A DNA stretch of 64,000 nt from an uncultured Muribaculaceae bacterium (GTDB taxonomy: Bacteria > Bacteroidota > Bacteroidia > Bacteroidales > Muribaculaceae): contig CAJUKF010000001.1 in the NCBI GenBank assembly GCA_910587355.1, positions 1 to 64,000 on the forward strand. Reading direction: 5' to 3'. Positions 62,730 to 64,000 of this stretch are shown piece after piece. Every line of letters starts with the position of its first letter. Position 1 is the first letter of the stretch. Position numbers and translations under genes: made by a program. Under the pieces are notes generated by a model. The model saw only the letters and a list, made by a program, of their open reading frames with translations. It was not told the origin of the DNA and made no database searches.

Positions 62730-63234
62730 TTGTCAGAGGTCTGACTACGTTCTCATACTCGCTTTCGAAATTCGGCGTAAAAACACCCGTGCCGATAGCC
62801 GCCGCTATTTCGCTCTTCGACCAGAAACGACCGCCGTCGAGTTCATCGGACGGCCTCGGTTCTGTATCGGATACGGCTGTGAAAACATTCACATATTCAC
62901 GTTCGACACGGCTCTCGAAAACATAGCTTTTGAGGTGTCTGAATTTGAGTCCCTCAAGTCCTATTTCCTCGCGTACTTCGCGCTGCAAGGCTTGCGCCAC
63001 AGTCTCGCCGTAGTCGACGTGGCCGCCTACTGCCGTATCCCATTTGCCGGGCTGTATGTCTTTCCAGTCGGGCCTGCGCTGAAGATACAGCTCTCCGCGG
63101 CTGTTGAACAGATGAAGATGCACCACTGGATGCAGCAGTCTGGAGCCGCTGTGACACTCGCCGCGCGTGGCACGGCCTATTGTATTCCCCTGTTCGTCGA
63201 CAATCGGAAAAATTTCTGCGCTGTTGTCTTTCAT
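62722..63234 (-). CDS. NUDIX hydrolase (IDI/YfcD-like)
   Basis: A 170-residue cytoplasmic pyrophosphatase. The NUDIX box GGHVDYGETVAQALQREVRE (about 70-89), continuing EIGL, matches the GX5EX7REUXEEXGU pattern. The N terminus FPIVDEQGNTIGRATRGECH and HPVVHLHLFNSRGELYLQRR resemble YfcD/isopentenyl-diphosphate isomerase-like NUDIX proteins. The substrate is unknown. It lies between the rplI terminator and dus. Confidence 0.9.
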   Translation of the reverse strand: MKDNSAEIFPIVDEQGNTIGRATRGECHSGSRLLHPVVHLHLFNSRGELYLQRRPDWKDIQPGKWDTAVGGHVDYGETVAQALQREVREEIGLEGLKFRHLKSYVFESRVEREYVNVFTAVSDTEPRPSDELDGGRFWSKSEIAAAIGTGVFTPNFESEYENVVRPLTNE

Positions 63235-63255
63235 ATCGGTGTGACCGCTTGAATC

Positions 63256-63290
63256 AAAAAAACGTCCGCAGCCATTGAAGACTGCGGACG
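63256..63290 (-). terminator. Terminator after rplI
   Basis: CGTCCGCAG (63263-63271) pairs perfectly with CTGCGGACG (63282-63290). The minus strand continues with TTTTTTTGATT. Confidence 0.85.
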
Positions 63291-63317
63291 CTGTATGTAA
63301 TCTATGCGACTAATGGC

Positions 63318-63761
63318 TTATTCAGCAACAACTTCAAAGGGAACTTCAACGGAAACTTCTTTGTGAAGCTTGATAGTGGCGGTGTAGTTGCCGACTTCCT
63401 TGACAGATTCCTTGATGTCGATGATTTTGCGGTCAACATTGAAGCCGAGTTTCTCGAGAGCTTCTGCAATCTGGATGTTGTTGACCGAACCGAAGATAGT
63501 GCCGGTGGCGCTTGTCTTGGCGCCGATTGTAAGCTTGACATCCTTGAGCTTTGCTGCGAGCTCTTCGGCATCGGCTTTGATTTTGGCGAGTTTGTGAGCG
63601 CGCTGACGCTGGTCTTCGGCGAGTACTTTGAGTGCCGATTCGGTGGCGATAACAGCCTTACCGGTGGGAATGAGGTAGTTGCGGCCGTAGCCGTTCTTTA
63701 CTTCAACGACGTCGTCCTTATAGCCGAGGCCCGAAACGTCTTCTTTAAGAATAATCTTCAT
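63318..63761 (-). CDS. rplI: 50S ribosomal protein L9
   Basis: A 147-residue ribosomal protein. The N-terminal domain MKIILKEDVSGLGYKDDVVE and NGYGRNYLIPTGKA (about 23-36) binds 23S rRNA; a long central helix (about 40-75) and the C-terminal domain with KTSATGTIFGSVNNIQIAEA follow. Length is normal. It lies 21 bases after rpsR, in the conserved rpsF-rpsR-rplI order. Confidence 0.97.
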   Translation of the reverse strand: MKIILKEDVSGLGYKDDVVEVKNGYGRNYLIPTGKAVIATESALKVLAEDQRQRAHKLAKIKADAEELAAKLKDVKLTIGAKTSATGTIFGSVNNIQIAEALEKLGFNVDRKIIDIKESVKEVGNYTATIKLHKEVSVEVPFEVVAE

Positions 63762-63782
63762 AATATTTCGTTCGGTAAGGGG

Positions 63783-64000
63783 TTATTTCATAAGGTCGGT
63801 TACGTAGGGGAGCAGTGCGAGGTGACGGGCACGTTTAACGGCCTGAGCCACACGACGCTGGAATTTGAGCGATGTGCCGGTGATGCGGCGGGGAAGGATT
63901 TTGCCCTGCTCGTTGAGGAATTTCTTGAGGAATTCCGGATCCTTATAGTCGATGAAGTTGATGCCGAAACGTTTGAAACGGCAGTATTTTTTCTTTTTCA
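63783..64000 (-). CDS. rpsR: 30S ribosomal protein S18 (partial, N terminus beyond the window)
   Basis: The window edge cuts this gene, leaving 71 codons plus the stop. The visible part starts KKKKYCRFKRFGINFIDYKD, continues LPRRITGTSLKFQRRVAQAV, and ends LALLPYVTDLMK before the stop at 63783-63785. These are the Bacteroidetes S18 signatures. rpsF is expected just outside the window. Confidence 0.95.
   Translation of the reverse strand, partial: KKKKYCRFKRFGINFIDYKDPEFLKKFLNEQGKILPRRITGTSLKFQRRVAQAVKRARHLALLPYVTDLMK

Noticed and set aside
1..64000. CRISPR arrays, tRNA or rRNA genes, insertion sequences, prophage
   Set aside because: No regularly spaced repeats, tRNA T-loop signatures, transposase genes or phage genes were recognised in any gap.

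Overview
The window looks like core chromosome of a gut Bacteroidales bacterium, most likely Muribaculaceae or a close relative. The evidence is the gene content (a TonB-dependent receptor with its own surface lipoprotein, DUF4271, DUF3467, DUF2795, NigD-like and C69 proteins), weak or absent Shine-Dalgarno sequences, and repeated promoters of the Bacteroidetes form TTTG-N19/20-TAnnTTTG. No rRNA, tRNA, CRISPR array, insertion sequence or prophage was recognised. Fifty-eight genes are called; the last, rpsR, runs off the right edge.

Layout. 0.2-5.9 kb, minus strand: a small DUF2795 protein, a PduO-type cobalamin adenosyltransferase, and a TonB-dependent receptor with a repeat-containing lipoprotein. 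6.4-9.3 kb, plus: ybeY, mnmG and apt, with a perfect 16-bp parS centromere site between mnmG and apt. 9.5-14.9 kb, plus: a glycogen cluster (GH133-type debranching enzyme, glycosyltransferase, GH57 protein) and a cytidylate-kinase-like gene. 14.9-22.6 kb, minus: a tolC-hlyD-permease-permease export operon that continues into a flippase and a glycosyltransferase. 22.8-29.3 kb, minus: a housekeeping run (polyprenyl synthase, Ig-like lipoprotein, LOG protein, DUF4271, hemD, rnpA, yidD, tatD). 29.4-30.9 kb, plus: a secreted GH18-like protein with a beta/gamma-crystallin domain. 31-37 kb, minus: C69 peptidase, SlyD, LolD-like ATPase, NigD-like lipoprotein, DUF3467, cysS and a YbjN-like protein.

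37.3-48.6 kb, plus: a DUF349 protein, a WcaJ-type sugar-phosphate transferase, an AddA-like helicase-nuclease, an acyltransferase, three tandem FKBP isomerases and a lipoprotein phosphohydrolase. 48.6-55.4 kb, minus: a tightly coupled operon that, by content, encodes most of the succinylase route to diaminopimelate and lysine (M20 desuccinylase, lysC, dapB, dapA, dapD, aminotransferase, dapF) behind an excellent promoter. 55.6-57.2 kb: an M23/LysM peptidase and ndk. 57.4-61.7 kb: a galactose operon (galK, galE, galM and a sugar nucleotidyltransferase, with no galT). 61.8-64 kb: a dihydrouridine synthase, a NUDIX hydrolase, rplI and partial rpsR.

The most interesting signals are the parS site, the loss of the expected catalytic aspartate (to Asn) in both glycan hydrolases of the glycogen cluster, the nucleotidyltransferase standing where galT would be expected, the three FKBPs apparently sent to three compartments with a progressively altered pocket, and the TonB receptor partnered by a repeat lipoprotein rather than a SusD. 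All functional calls come from reading the sequence and from remembered family motifs; no database search was run.
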